This document shows, in pieces, positions 1-6,778 of a stretch of 8,935 nt of DNA. The notes under the pieces were generated by a model. It was not told the origin of the DNA, did not search any database, and saw only the letters and a list, made by a program, of their open reading frames with translations. The stretch comes from Bacteroidota bacterium (lineage in GTDB: Bacteria; Bacteroidota; Bacteroidia; Chitinophagales; Chitinophagaceae). Location of the stretch: contig JANYAL010000344.1 in the NCBI GenBank assembly GCA_025361325.1, positions 1 to 8,935 of the forward strand, read 5' to 3'. Every line of letters starts with the position of its first letter. The stretch's first letter is position 1. Position numbers and translations under genes: made by a program.

Positions 1-1
1 C

Positions 2-292
2 CCGCATGATATTAAAGGGCAGGGCTTATACGCCTATGTTATCTTCAATGGACATCATGAGGATGAGAACCTGACCAAGGCCGATATCAGCCAGACTGTT
101 GCAAGGATCATCGGCCCTATCGCCAGGCCCGATAAGATCCAGTTCGTATCCGGACTCCCCAAAACCAGGAGCGGTAAGATCATGCGCCGCATTCTGAGAA
201 AGATAGCCGAAGGGGAAACCTCAGCGCTGGGAGATACCACTACCCTTCTCGATCCGCTGGTTGTGGAAGAGATAAAACATGGTAAAATATAG
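2..292 (+). CDS. acs: acetate--CoA ligase (acetyl-CoA synthetase), C-terminal fragment, 5' truncated by window edge
   Basis: Only the last 96 residues are visible and the gene enters from the left edge. The enzyme activates acetate with ATP and CoA to acetyl-CoA in the cytoplasm, through acetyl-AMP. The visible part is the mobile C-terminal domain of the ANL adenylate-forming superfamily. It opens with [13 protein letters not shown], and residues 50-65 carry the family signature [16 protein letters not shown]. The lysine in SGK (visible residue 59) aligns with the catalytic lysine that protein acetyltransferases modify and sirtuin-type deacetylases restore in characterised Acs proteins. The downstream stretch [15 protein letters not shown] matches the Acs tail, which separates it from propionyl- or acyl-CoA ligases. 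A hairpin terminator follows 10 bp after the TAG stop. Regulation cannot be judged because the promoter is outside the window. The identification is secure. Confidence 0.95.
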   Translation, partial: PHDIKGQGLYAYVIFNGHHEDENLTKADISQTVARIIGPIARPDKIQFVSGLPKTRSGKIMRRILRKIAEGETSALGDTTTLLDPLVVEEIKHGKI

Positions 293-301
293 GTTCTTAT
301 T

Positions 302-338
302 AAAAGGAAGCCGGCGTCTGAGACTCCGGCGTCCTTTT
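302..338. terminator. bidirectional hairpin terminator between acs and the M16 peptidase gene
   Basis: The outer arms AAAAGGA (302-308) and TCCTTTT (332-338) are perfect reverse complements. Inside them GCCGG (310-314) pairs with CCGGC (326-330), followed by a C-T mismatch, GTC/GAC and a TGA loop; the only other mismatch is A309-G331. The stem is GC-rich at its core with A and T tracts at both feet, so it can work as an intrinsic terminator on either strand. It lies between two convergent genes: the acs stop is at 292 and the peptidase stop at 364. Confidence 0.75.
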
Positions 339-363
339 GAACAGATACTGTTGAAGGCCTGTT

Positions 364-3300
364 TCAGTACCCGAATATATCTTCCAGGTTCAGTTTCTTT
401 ACCGACCCATATTTCTTCAGGTCATCCGCACCCAGTTTCTTTTCAGATGCCACGATGCAATAGGTATAAGGTTTGCCGGCAATATACTGGCTGTGGAACT
501 GTTTTAATTCATTATATCCCAGCTTGTCAACAGCAGTATATATCTTTTTCCGGATATCATAGTTCAGCCCTTTTCGTTCGGCAGTAAGATAATTAAAGAT
601 GATCGCATCCTGGGTGATGCGCCCGGTCTCTATATCCTTCCTGATACCGGCTCTTGCAAATTCAACATTGGCGGCAACGTTGGGCAGGTCGTTCAGCAAT
701 TCATTCATCGCCAGGATAGATTCATTATATTTATCAGCCTGGCAACCTACATAGGCCAGGGTATAGAAAGGGTCCTCTTTCTTATCCGGTACGGCATAGA
801 AAGCAAAGGTGGAATAGGCCAGCGCCTTCGACTCCCGTATGGTCTGGAATACCAGAGCTCCCATGCCTCCGCCGAAGTAATTATTGAAGATATCCACCAC
901 CGGCTCCTGTTCCGGGTTATAAGGCGCGGTATTGCGCACCCAGCGTATCTCGGATTGTACCATATTGTAATCCGCAAACAACACCTGGTTCTGATCCTGT
1001 ACCGTGGTATTGAATTTCACGGGGGCCGGTGGCTGTTGGAAAAAATTGCCAGGTACTGGGTGAATAGGGGCCAGCCCGGATATCAGCGAGGCCAATGATT
1101 TGGGTCCATAGTACAGGATGCGGTGGGTATATTTATTGAGATCATGTAAAAGCCCCACCAGTTCATCAGATGATATATTATTCAGGTCGTCATTACTCAG
1201 CACATTATTGAAAGGGTTCCTGTTTCCAAAACGGGCATAAGATACCAGGCCGTTCATAATGGCCCCTTTGTTCAGTTTTGCATCTGCACGGGATTTCATG
1301 ACCCTTGCCTTGAGGGATGTAAGTGCTGTCTCATCTGCCTTGCAGTTCTTCAGCAAGTTCTCGAAGAGTGTCACCGCTTTATCAAAATTCTCCTGGAGAC
1401 CCTCCAGGTTAACAGTGGTGAATTCAGCGCTTGCATTCACAGAAAAGCTGCAGGCTATCTTGTAGAATTCCTTGGTGATGTCCTCGGCGCTCATCTTATC
1501 AGTGCCCAGGTATTGCAGGTATTGCGCAGCCAGTCCCAGCTTTTTATTGTTCCAGTTACCCATATCAAAGCGGTAATACAGGCGGAATATACTGTTGTCC
1601 TTGTTCTGTACATACAGTACTTCTGCCGGCCCCAGTTTTCCCTTCTGCAAGTCCCTGCTGTAATCCAGCCATACCGGTTTTACCGGGGTTACGGGCATGC
1701 TGTTCACTTTCTTTACGAACTCCGATTGTGCATTACGATTGGTCTCTACTGGGGTAATGGGGGGCTTATCCACCTTAATGATGCTTTTATCCTCTCCTTT
1801 GCGTTTGAAGATGACCACGTAATTGTCCTGGAAATATTTATTGGCAAATGCCATGATGTCCTGCTTGGTCAGTTTGGATAAAAGGCTGGTATAGGCCACT
1901 TCCTCTTTCCAGTCCAGCTCATTGGTGAAGGCATTCATCAGATCGCTAGCTCGCGAGCCATAGGACTCCATCTCCAGTATCTTGTTCTTCTTCTGGTTAT
2001 TAATGATGGATGTGATGAGGTTATCGTCGAAATTGCCCTTCTTCAGGTTATCGATTTCACCCAGCATCAATGTCTTTACTTCTTCCAGCGACTGCCCCTG
2101 GGTGGCATTGCCCTGCAGGAACAGCACGCCATGGTCTATCAAAGTAAAGGCGGAAGCGGTGGCCCTTAATAATTTCTGTTTCTTCACCAGGTTCAGGTCT
2201 ATCAGCCCTGCCTTGCCGTTGGTGAGGATCTGCCCCACCAGGTCGGCCAGCAATACGTCCTTGCTTTTATTACCGGGCAGGCGGAAGCCGATGGTCACAT
2301 TCTCAGCATCTGGTCCCACCACTTCGGTAATGATAGGTGCTGTGATCGGCTGCTCGGGCTCAAATGTATATTTGGGCACCTGTTTGTTCTGCATATATGA
2401 AAATGCAGCATCAATCTTACGGATCATTAAATCCGGGTCAAAATCTCCAGACATGATCACACCCATATTGTTCGGAACATAATAGGTGTTGAAATATTTC
2501 CTGATCTCCTTCAATGAAGGATTCTTCAGGTGCTCGATCGTACCGATGGTGGTCTGCCTGCCGTAATTATGGTTCAGGAACAAGGCAGCGAATAATTTCT
2601 CAAAGACCTTTCTGCCATCATTATCAAGACCGCGGTTCTTTTCCTCGTACACCGCTTCCAGCTCGGTATGGAATATCCGGAACTGGGGGTTGCGGAAACG
2701 TTCGCCCTGAACGGCCAGGTATTTATCCGCAGCATTGGAAGGCACATCATCGGTATAAACCGTCTGTTCGAAAGAAGTGAACGCATTGGTACCCTGGGCA
2801 CCCATGGAGCTCATCATTTTGTCGTATTCATTGGCAATGGCGAATTTGGCGGCAACACCTGAAACGGAATCTATGCCATGATAAATCACTTTCCGCCTGT
2901 CCGCATCGGTCGTATGGTTATACGCTTCGTATAAAGAATCGATACGATCTAGTTCAGGCTTTTCCCGGCTCCAGTTGAGCGAACCATACTTATCGGTACC
3001 CTTGAACAGCATATGCTCCAGGTAATGCGCCAGCCCGGTATGATCCGGAGGATCGGTCTTGCTCCCCGCCTTGGTGGCGATATAACATTGTATGCGGGGG
3101 TCCTTATTGGTAGCACTCAATATCACCGTCAACCCGTTCTTCAATGTATAGAACCTGGCTTTGGCCGGGTCGTTGGTAACGTATTTATAGATATAACCGC
3201 CGGAGCTACCCTCTTTCCATTGAAACCCGCCCACCTGGGCGATGGTATGGAACTGGAGACTCAGCAATACAAGTAAAAACAAATGTCTGATAATGCGCAT
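364..3300 (-). CDS. secreted M16 (pitrilysin-type) zinc metallopeptidase, two M16 domains
   Basis: The 978-residue protein starts with an N-terminal signal peptide (a basic MRIIRH start, a hydrophobic LFLLVLLSL core, likely cleavage after TIAQ near residue 22), so it should act in the periplasm or outside the cell, degrading peptides. The catalytic half holds the inverted zinc motif HYLEH at residues 92-96 (zinc ligands H92 and H96, catalytic E95). The third ligand is probably E220 in EAVYEEKNR, by alignment of this helix with other M16 enzymes. GTNAFTSFEQTVY (170-182) is the usual strand after the motif. The second half (about 555-978) lacks HxxEH but keeps the substrate-binding segment FGGGMGALVFQTIRE...LAYS with R822 and Y829, as in the inactive domain of M16 enzymes. 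About 124 residues separate H96 and E220, against roughly 76 in pitrilysin, so there is an insertion at about 105-165. Monocistronic; it shares its promoter region with the divergent hydrolase. Peptidase class is secure, substrate unknown. Confidence 0.93.
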   Translation of the reverse strand: MRIIRHLFLLVLLSLQFHTIAQVGGFQWKEGSSGGYIYKYVTNDPAKARFYTLKNGLTVILSATNKDPRIQCYIATKAGSKTDPPDHTGLAHYLEHMLFKGTDKYGSLNWSREKPELDRIDSLYEAYNHTTDADRRKVIYHGIDSVSGVAAKFAIANEYDKMMSSMGAQGTNAFTSFEQTVYTDDVPSNAADKYLAVQGERFRNPQFRIFHTELEAVYEEKNRGLDNDGRKVFEKLFAALFLNHNYGRQTTIGTIEHLKNPSLKEIRKYFNTYYVPNNMGVIMSGDFDPDLMIRKIDAAFSYMQNKQVPKYTFEPEQPITAPIITEVVGPDAENVTIGFRLPGNKSKDVLLADLVGQILTNGKAGLIDLNLVKKQKLLRATASAFTLIDHGVLFLQGNATQGQSLEEVKTLMLGEIDNLKKGNFDDNLITSIINNQKKNKILEMESYGSRASDLMNAFTNELDWKEEVAYTSLLSKLTKQDIMAFANKYFQDNYVVIFKRKGEDKSIIKVDKPPITPVETNRNAQSEFVKKVNSMPVTPVKPVWLDYSRDLQKGKLGPAEVLYVQNKDNSIFRLYYRFDMGNWNNKKLGLAAQYLQYLGTDKMSAEDITKEFYKIACSFSVNASAEFTTVNLEGLQENFDKAVTLFENLLKNCKADETALTSLKARVMKSRADAKLNKGAIMNGLVSYARFGNRNPFNNVLSNDDLNNISSDELVGLLHDLNKYTHRILYYGPKSLASLISGLAPIHPVPGNFFQQPPAPVKFNTTVQDQNQVLFADYNMVQSEIRWVRNTAPYNPEQEPVVDIFNNYFGGGMGALVFQTIRESKALAYSTFAFYAVPDKKEDPFYTLAYVGCQADKYNESILAMNELLNDLPNVAANVEFARAGIRKDIETGRITQDAIIFNYLTAERKGLNYDIRKKIYTAVDKLGYNELKQFHSQYIAGKPYTYCIVASEKKLGADDLKKYGSVKKLNLEDIFGY

Positions 3301-3339
3301 GAGGATTGTTTTAGGGAGTTAAATGGGATGATGAAATTA

Positions 3340-3347
3340 CAAATAAA
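3340..3347 (-). promoter_or_regulatory. possible -7 promoter box for the M16 peptidase gene
   Basis: On the minus strand the sequence reads TTTATTTG, a one-mismatch match to the Bacteroidota -7 consensus TAnnTTTG. It lies about 40 bp before the peptidase start codon. No clear -33 TTG lies at the expected distance, so this is a weak call. Confidence 0.25.
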
Positions 3348-3392
3348 CTGTCGTAAAGAGCCATGAATATTCCATTTTACAGAAATTAATTA

Positions 3393-3423
3393 TTGACGAT
3401 ATCAGCAAGATGCATTTTCTTTG
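3393..3423 (+). promoter_or_regulatory. candidate promoter for the alpha/beta hydrolase-queA pair
   Basis: TTG at 3393-3395 and TTTCTTTG at 3416-3423 resemble the Bacteroidota -33 and -7 elements (TTTG and TAnnTTTG) with a 20-bp spacer, which is within the usual range. The -7 box differs from consensus only at its second base. Transcription would start near 3430, leaving a leader of about 20 nt before the ATG at 3452. There is no Shine-Dalgarno sequence. Confidence 0.4.
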
Positions 3424-3451
3424 ATGTTCAGGATTTTCTGAAACTCAGCTG

Positions 3452-4396
3452 ATGAAAAAATTACTCAAATACACCCTGCGAACCCTGCTGGCACTCTTCT
3501 TACTGGTCAACATCATTACTGCCATACATGCCTATAAATTCACCCATTTTTACGACCGGGGAGAGGTGACGATCAAAAAGCCTGAAGAAAAATCGGGCTG
3601 GGACAAAACGAAGGAGATATTCCTCGGTATCAATGCCGTCAAACAACAGGATACTGTAAAAACCGACACCAGCTTCCATACCATCTACCTCAAAACAAAG
3701 GACGGACTCAAACTGGAGGCCTGGTATATCCCTGCAGATAGTGCAGTGGGAACGGTCTGTCTTTTTCACGGGCACGGATCTTATAAATCCGCCGTATATA
3801 AAGAATCGCAGGAGTTCAGGCATTTGCATTATAATACGCTCCTGCTCGATTTCAGGGCGCATGGCAACAGCGAGGGCAATACCTGTACCATCGGGGTCAA
3901 TGAAACGGAAGATGTGAAGCTGGCCTGTGATTTCATTCGGGGTAAGGGCGAAAAGAATATGGTGCTTTGGGGAATATCCATGGGTGCGGCCACTATAACC
4001 AAAGCCATCAACGACTATGATATCAAGCCGCAGAAAGTGATACTCGAAATGCCATTTGGTTCCATCCTGGAAGCAGCCGAAGGAAGGATCCGTATGATGC
4101 ATCTCCCGGCAGAACCCCTTGCCACACTCATCACTTTCTGGGGAGGCCTTGAACATGGTTTCTGGGCCTTCGGCATGAAACCTACAGTGTTCGCAAAAAA
4201 AATAAGCTGCCCTGTTTTGATACAGTGGGGACTCCATGATCCACGCGTGAGCCGGGGTGAGATCGATGATATCTATGCCAATATCTCCGCACCCAAAACA
4301 TTGGTGGTGTACGACAGTTGCGCACATGAAAGCCTGTGTAAGAAAGAAACGGCCAAATGGGTGACATCGGTAAGTACATTCCTGGCGGGTAAATGA
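3452..4396 (+). CDS. membrane-anchored alpha/beta hydrolase
   Basis: The 314-residue protein begins with a basic stretch and one hydrophobic segment (about residues 9-27, TLRTLLALFLLVNIITAIHA), which is a signal anchor or uncleaved signal peptide. The hydrolase domain probably faces the periplasm. The fold's landmarks are all present: oxyanion motif HGHG at 106-109, strand LLLDFRAHGNSEG (130-142), nucleophile elbow GISMG with Ser176, acid Asp263 in WGLHDPRVS, and His292 in CAHESL. The catalytic triad is therefore intact. The layout resembles BEM46/YfhR-like and other S33/S9-type serine hydrolases, but this class includes esterases, thioesterases and peptidases, and the substrate cannot be read from sequence. 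It is 30 bp upstream of the queA-like gene on the same strand, with no terminator between them, so co-transcription is likely. Start chosen because it gives the classic K-rich N-terminus before the membrane segment. Confidence 0.85.
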   Translation: MKKLLKYTLRTLLALFLLVNIITAIHAYKFTHFYDRGEVTIKKPEEKSGWDKTKEIFLGINAVKQQDTVKTDTSFHTIYLKTKDGLKLEAWYIPADSAVGTVCLFHGHGSYKSAVYKESQEFRHLHYNTLLLDFRAHGNSEGNTCTIGVNETEDVKLACDFIRGKGEKNMVLWGISMGAATITKAINDYDIKPQKVILEMPFGSILEAAEGRIRMMHLPAEPLATLITFWGGLEHGFWAFGMKPTVFAKKISCPVLIQWGLHDPRVSRGEIDDIYANISAPKTLVVYDSCAHESLCKKETAKWVTSVSTFLAGK

Positions 4397-4426
4397 TCCG
4401 AACCTCCGCTTTTTAAATACCGCTTC

Positions 4427-5656
4427 ATGCATCCCAAAGATATTTCCATACTGGATCATACCTATACACTCCCGGATCAACGAATTGCACTCTACCCACT
4501 GGCCGAAAGGGACAGCTCAAAATTACTGATTTACCGAAATGGCAGCATTCAGGACGATATCTATAAGAACATTACCCGTCATCTTCCCGGAAACAGTCTC
4601 CTGGTCTTCAACAATACCAAAGTGATCCGGGCCCGGATACTATTTCAGAAACCCACAGGAGCTGTCATCGAGATATTCTGCCTGGAACCAGCCGAGACAA
4701 TCCCTGAATACAGCACTTTCATGAATAAACAAGGCAGCGTGCGCTGGACATGCCTGATCGGCGGTGCGGGAAAATGGAAGGAAGGGGAACTTGTAAAAAA
4801 ATTCTTTATCAATAAGGAAGAAGTAATTATTAAAGCAAGGCTGGCAGGGAAGCAGACAGATACCTATGTAGTGGAACTTTCCTGGACACCCGAAGCATAT
4901 TCTTTTGCCGAAGTGATAGAACGGGCCGGGAATATACCCCTGCCACATTATATAAAAAGGGAAACCGATGCCAGCGACAACGAAAGATACCAGACCATCT
5001 ATGCAAGAGATGAAGGCTCTGTAGCTGCCCCAACCGCCGGACTGCATTTCACCGAAGAAATATTCAATTCATTCCCGTCAAAGCATATTGAAACCAATTT
5101 TGTGACCCTGCATGTAGGCGCGGGTACCTTTAAGCCGGTAAAGTCGGCAACTATGGCCGGGCATGAGATGCATGCCGAATGGATTGATGTAGACCTTTCC
5201 GTCATTGAGCAGCTGGCCAATGGTCATCATGATACCTGCTTCGCCGTAGGCACCACATCGGTCCGCACCCTGGAAAGTCTGTACTGGATGGGGGTAAAAC
5301 TGATATTGGATCCTTCCTGCGCTACCCTGCAAGTGAACCAGTGGGAAGTGTATGAAGAACCGCTGCACTGTATGATAGTATCTCCCAGGGAGGCATTGAA
5401 TGCTTTGAGCGGATGGTTAAAGAAAAGAAACCTGCCCCGCCTTTTTACCCAAACCAGGTTTATGATAGCCCCGGGATACCGGTTCAGGATGATACAGGGA
5501 CTCATCACCAATTTCCACCAGCCACAATCCACTTTACTCCTGTTGGTGGCTGCCGCGGTGGGGGATGACTGGAAAAATATATATGAACATGCACTGCAAC
5601 ATAATTACCGGTTCCTGAGTTACGGGGATGGTTGTTTGCTTTATGTAAAAGAATAA
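4427..5656 (+). CDS. queA: S-adenosylmethionine:tRNA ribosyltransferase-isomerase (QueA family), long variant
   Basis: QueA transfers and isomerises the ribosyl group of SAM onto 7-aminomethyl-7-deazaguanine at the wobble position of tRNA, giving epoxyqueuosine. Conserved family blocks appear in order: YPLAERDSSKLLIY (23-36), LLVFNNTKVIRARI (58-71), IPLPHYIKRE (170-179), RYQTIYARDEGSVAAPTAGLHFT (187-209), TLHVGAGTFKPV (227-238), AVGTTSVRTLES (273-284), LITNFHQPQSTLLLL (359-373) and YRFLSYGDG (394-402). At 409 residues it is longer than typical QueA (about 340-360; E. coli 356). Compared from memory with E. coli QueA, roughly 40 extra residues lie at 285-340 and a smaller insertion at about 88-160. 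Bacteroidota commonly carry such a long form, in some genomes possibly beside a standard QueA, so this copy may be a paralog with a shifted role. No other queuosine gene is visible. Family assignment is secure; the exact reaction is less so. Confidence 0.88.
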   Translation: MHPKDISILDHTYTLPDQRIALYPLAERDSSKLLIYRNGSIQDDIYKNITRHLPGNSLLVFNNTKVIRARILFQKPTGAVIEIFCLEPAETIPEYSTFMNKQGSVRWTCLIGGAGKWKEGELVKKFFINKEEVIIKARLAGKQTDTYVVELSWTPEAYSFAEVIERAGNIPLPHYIKRETDASDNERYQTIYARDEGSVAAPTAGLHFTEEIFNSFPSKHIETNFVTLHVGAGTFKPVKSATMAGHEMHAEWIDVDLSVIEQLANGHHDTCFAVGTTSVRTLESLYWMGVKLILDPSCATLQVNQWEVYEEPLHCMIVSPREALNALSGWLKKRNLPRLFTQTRFMIAPGYRFRMIQGLITNFHQPQSTLLLLVAAAVGDDWKNIYEHALQHNYRFLSYGDGCLLYVKE

Positions 5657-5750
5657 AGTTTGTACAGGAAGAGCAGAAGTACAGGTGAGGCAGGGAATTT
5701 ATTTCTTTGCCCCCGCTCCTTAGTAAACGCTGTGTGTAAGCTCTTCATTT

Positions 5751-6341
5751 CTATTGCCGGATCGTTACAGGCGTACCTACCGGTATATAGCTGTAGAGGT
5801 CCTTCATTTCAGTATACTTTACCGAAACGCATCCGTCGGTCCAGTTATAGTAATTATCCACAGTCCACTCCTCCTCCGGCCGGGTGGCATGGATGGCGAT
5901 GCCGCCCCCAATCCTGGCATTCCTGGCTACCAGGCCCTTCACTTTGCGCTCGTTGAACTTCTGGTAGCTTTCGGCATTGGGATAATCTAAAAGCAGTTCA
6001 GGGCCCCAGTCGGGGTGAATCTTTTTCAGAATGACATGGAAATTCCCATTCGGTGTGCGCTTATCACCTTCCTTCATCTTGTCCTCCAAATCCTTTGATC
6101 CGAATACGATGGGATAGGTGGCATACCATCCATCGGCATCATATACCTGCAGCTCATAGTCCTTTTTGTTGATAATGATATAATAGGGATTTTCAACACG
6201 GTCGGCAGCGCGATGTTTTATTACACTGGCCACATGGGGTCGCTGGGCCAGCTTCTTCTTCCTTTTTCCTGGAAGGGAAAAAGATAACAGCATAACAGCA
6301 AGGGATAACAAAAGGAACCGGGTTGTACAGGGGAGCTTCAT
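5751..6341 (-). CDS. exported L,D-transpeptidase-like (YkuD domain) protein
   Basis: YkuD-fold enzymes cross-link peptidoglycan stem peptides or attach proteins to them through a catalytic cysteine in the periplasm. The chosen start gives 196 residues with a clear signal peptide (MKLPCTTRFLLLSLAVMLLSFSLPG) followed by a basic KRKKK run. An in-frame ATG six codons upstream (6359) is the alternative start; it puts an extra hydrophobic stretch in front and looks less natural. The YkuD domain spans about 52-196: YYIIINKKDYELQVY opens it, GDKRTPNGNFHV is the usual central motif, and IAIHATRP carries the conserved histidine (His151). The nucleophile motif is TDGCVSV with Cys171. The common motif is [ST]HGC followed by R or N, so the histidine before GC is aspartate here; this occurs in some YkuD subgroups and need not abolish activity. 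Convergent with queA, with 94 bp between the two stops and no good terminator. Confidence 0.85.
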   Translation of the reverse strand: MKLPCTTRFLLLSLAVMLLSFSLPGKRKKKLAQRPHVASVIKHRAADRVENPYYIIINKKDYELQVYDADGWYATYPIVFGSKDLEDKMKEGDKRTPNGNFHVILKKIHPDWGPELLLDYPNAESYQKFNERKVKGLVARNARIGGGIAIHATRPEEEWTVDNYYNWTDGCVSVKYTEMKDLYSYIPVGTPVTIRQ

Positions 6342-6385
6342 GCGTAAAAGAATTATCACAATATTATTCCAAACGGCATGCCGGG

Positions 6386-6393
6386 CAAAAATA
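6386..6393 (-). promoter_or_regulatory. -7 promoter box for the YkuD gene
   Basis: The minus strand reads TATTTTTG, an exact match to the Bacteroidota -7 consensus TAnnTTTG. Transcription would start near 6379, 38 nt before the preferred start codon at 6341. A well-placed -33 TTG is not evident. The 10-bp palindrome CGGCATGCCG (6374-6383) covers the predicted start site. Confidence 0.4.
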
Positions 6394-6398
6394 TTTTG

Positions 6399-6431
6399 GA
6401 TACAAAAAGAACATTAACAATTTCTTGTATC
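6399..6431. repeat. inverted repeat upstream of the YkuD promoter
   Basis: GATACAA (6399-6405) is the exact reverse complement of TTGTATC (6425-6431). The arm on the right continues directly into TGCCC (6432-6436), which pairs with GGGCA (6383-6387), leaving the A/T palindrome AAAATATTTT as a bulge on the left side. It overlaps and lies just upstream of the -7 box of ldt, so it could be an operator. Confidence 0.45.
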
Positions 6432-6562
6432 TGCCCATTGAAAATGCAAAGACTACCTGCAACGGCGAATAGGGAAACCACACCGCAGAAGCGTTGTCCC
6501 TGGCCCGGTAGGTAAAAGATGTCGTGAGCGTCCTTTGTTTACCCTGGGTTAAACGAAAGCCG

Positions 6563-6596
6563 GGGGTGTAAAGCCGAATATCCACCCCTGCTTTAC
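6563..6596. repeat. two interlocked inverted repeats in the ldt-kbl intergenic region
   Basis: GGGGTG (6563-6568) pairs with CACCCC (6583-6588), and TAAAGC (6569-6574) pairs with GCTTTA (6590-6595). The arms alternate in order, so both stems together would form a pseudoknot-like topology, or they could be alternative folds. A separate imperfect stem lies just upstream: GGTAAA (6511-6516) with TTTACC (6538-6543), extended by CCC (6504-6506) with GGG (6546-6548). Confidence 0.45.
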
Positions 6597-6717
6597 AGAT
6601 GTATGCCTGTAATTTTTTTGTATAAACGCAATGAGAGAATACCTGGATACAAGAGGGCTAAAAAAGAACCTTGTGGAGTACCCGGTAATAAAATCTCCCC
6701 CTTTTTACTTTTAAAAT

Positions 6718-6727
6718 CCTGTACAGG
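6718..6727. promoter_or_regulatory. palindrome CCTGTACAGG upstream of the kbl promoter, possible operator
   Basis: A perfect 10-bp palindrome is centred about 43 bp before the predicted kbl transcription start, a usual place for an activator or repressor dimer. It is followed by GGG and then CATTTTTT. CCCCC at 6697-6701 and GGGGG at 6726-6730 could also pair around it, so a hairpin is the alternative reading. Confidence 0.3.
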
Positions 6728-6751
6728 GGGCATTTTTTGTAGCATTAAAAC

Positions 6752-6759
6752 TACTTTTG
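6752..6759 (+). promoter_or_regulatory. -7 promoter box for kbl
   Basis: TACTTTTG matches the Bacteroidota -7 consensus TAnnTTTG exactly and sits 20 bp before the ATG at 6779, which would give a short leader of about 13 nt. The expected -33 position holds a T-run rather than a clean TTTG. No Shine-Dalgarno sequence precedes the ATG. Confidence 0.5.
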
Positions 6760-6778
6760 CCCTACTCAATCAAACCAT

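Larger units (their letters stand above)
6360..6778. other. intergenic region between ldt and kbl, no credible gene
   Basis: This stretch of about 420 bp separates the divergent YkuD and kbl genes. The only open frame of note is a 73-codon one on the minus strand (6364-6585), whose product resembles nothing I know and which overlaps the ldt promoter. The region holds -7 boxes for both genes, the palindromes CGGCATGCCG (6374-6383) and CCTGTACAGG (6718-6727), and several inverted repeats at 6383-6436, 6504-6548 and 6563-6596. It is long for a Bacteroidota promoter region and may hold an unannotated RNA or regulator sites. Confidence 0.6.

Noticed and set aside
1982..2482. A 166-codon plus-strand frame inside the M16 peptidase gene.
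   Set aside because: It is antisense to the conserved peptidase, its product has no known motif, and the amino acid composition is that of a shadow frame.
3500..4480. A 326-codon open frame on the minus strand, longer than the hydrolase gene it overlaps.
   Set aside because: It is antisense to a hydrolase with an intact catalytic triad. Its translation is rich in C, H, F and M in a pattern typical of a reverse-strand shadow, and it has no recognisable domain.
5668..5746. Inverted repeat GAAGAGC / GCTCTTC between queA and ldt, considered as a terminator.
   Set aside because: The arms are only 7 bp and 65 bp apart with no T-tract, so a functional hairpin is unlikely. The convergent pair has no convincing terminator.
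6364..6585. A 73-codon minus-strand frame upstream of the YkuD gene.
   Set aside because: It overlaps the ldt promoter box and palindromes, matches no family I know and has no promoter of its own.
6563..6596. A preQ1-type pseudoknot riboswitch, considered because of the nearby queA.
   Set aside because: The repeats are about 900 bp downstream of queA and not in its leader, and the loop sequences do not resemble a preQ1 aptamer.
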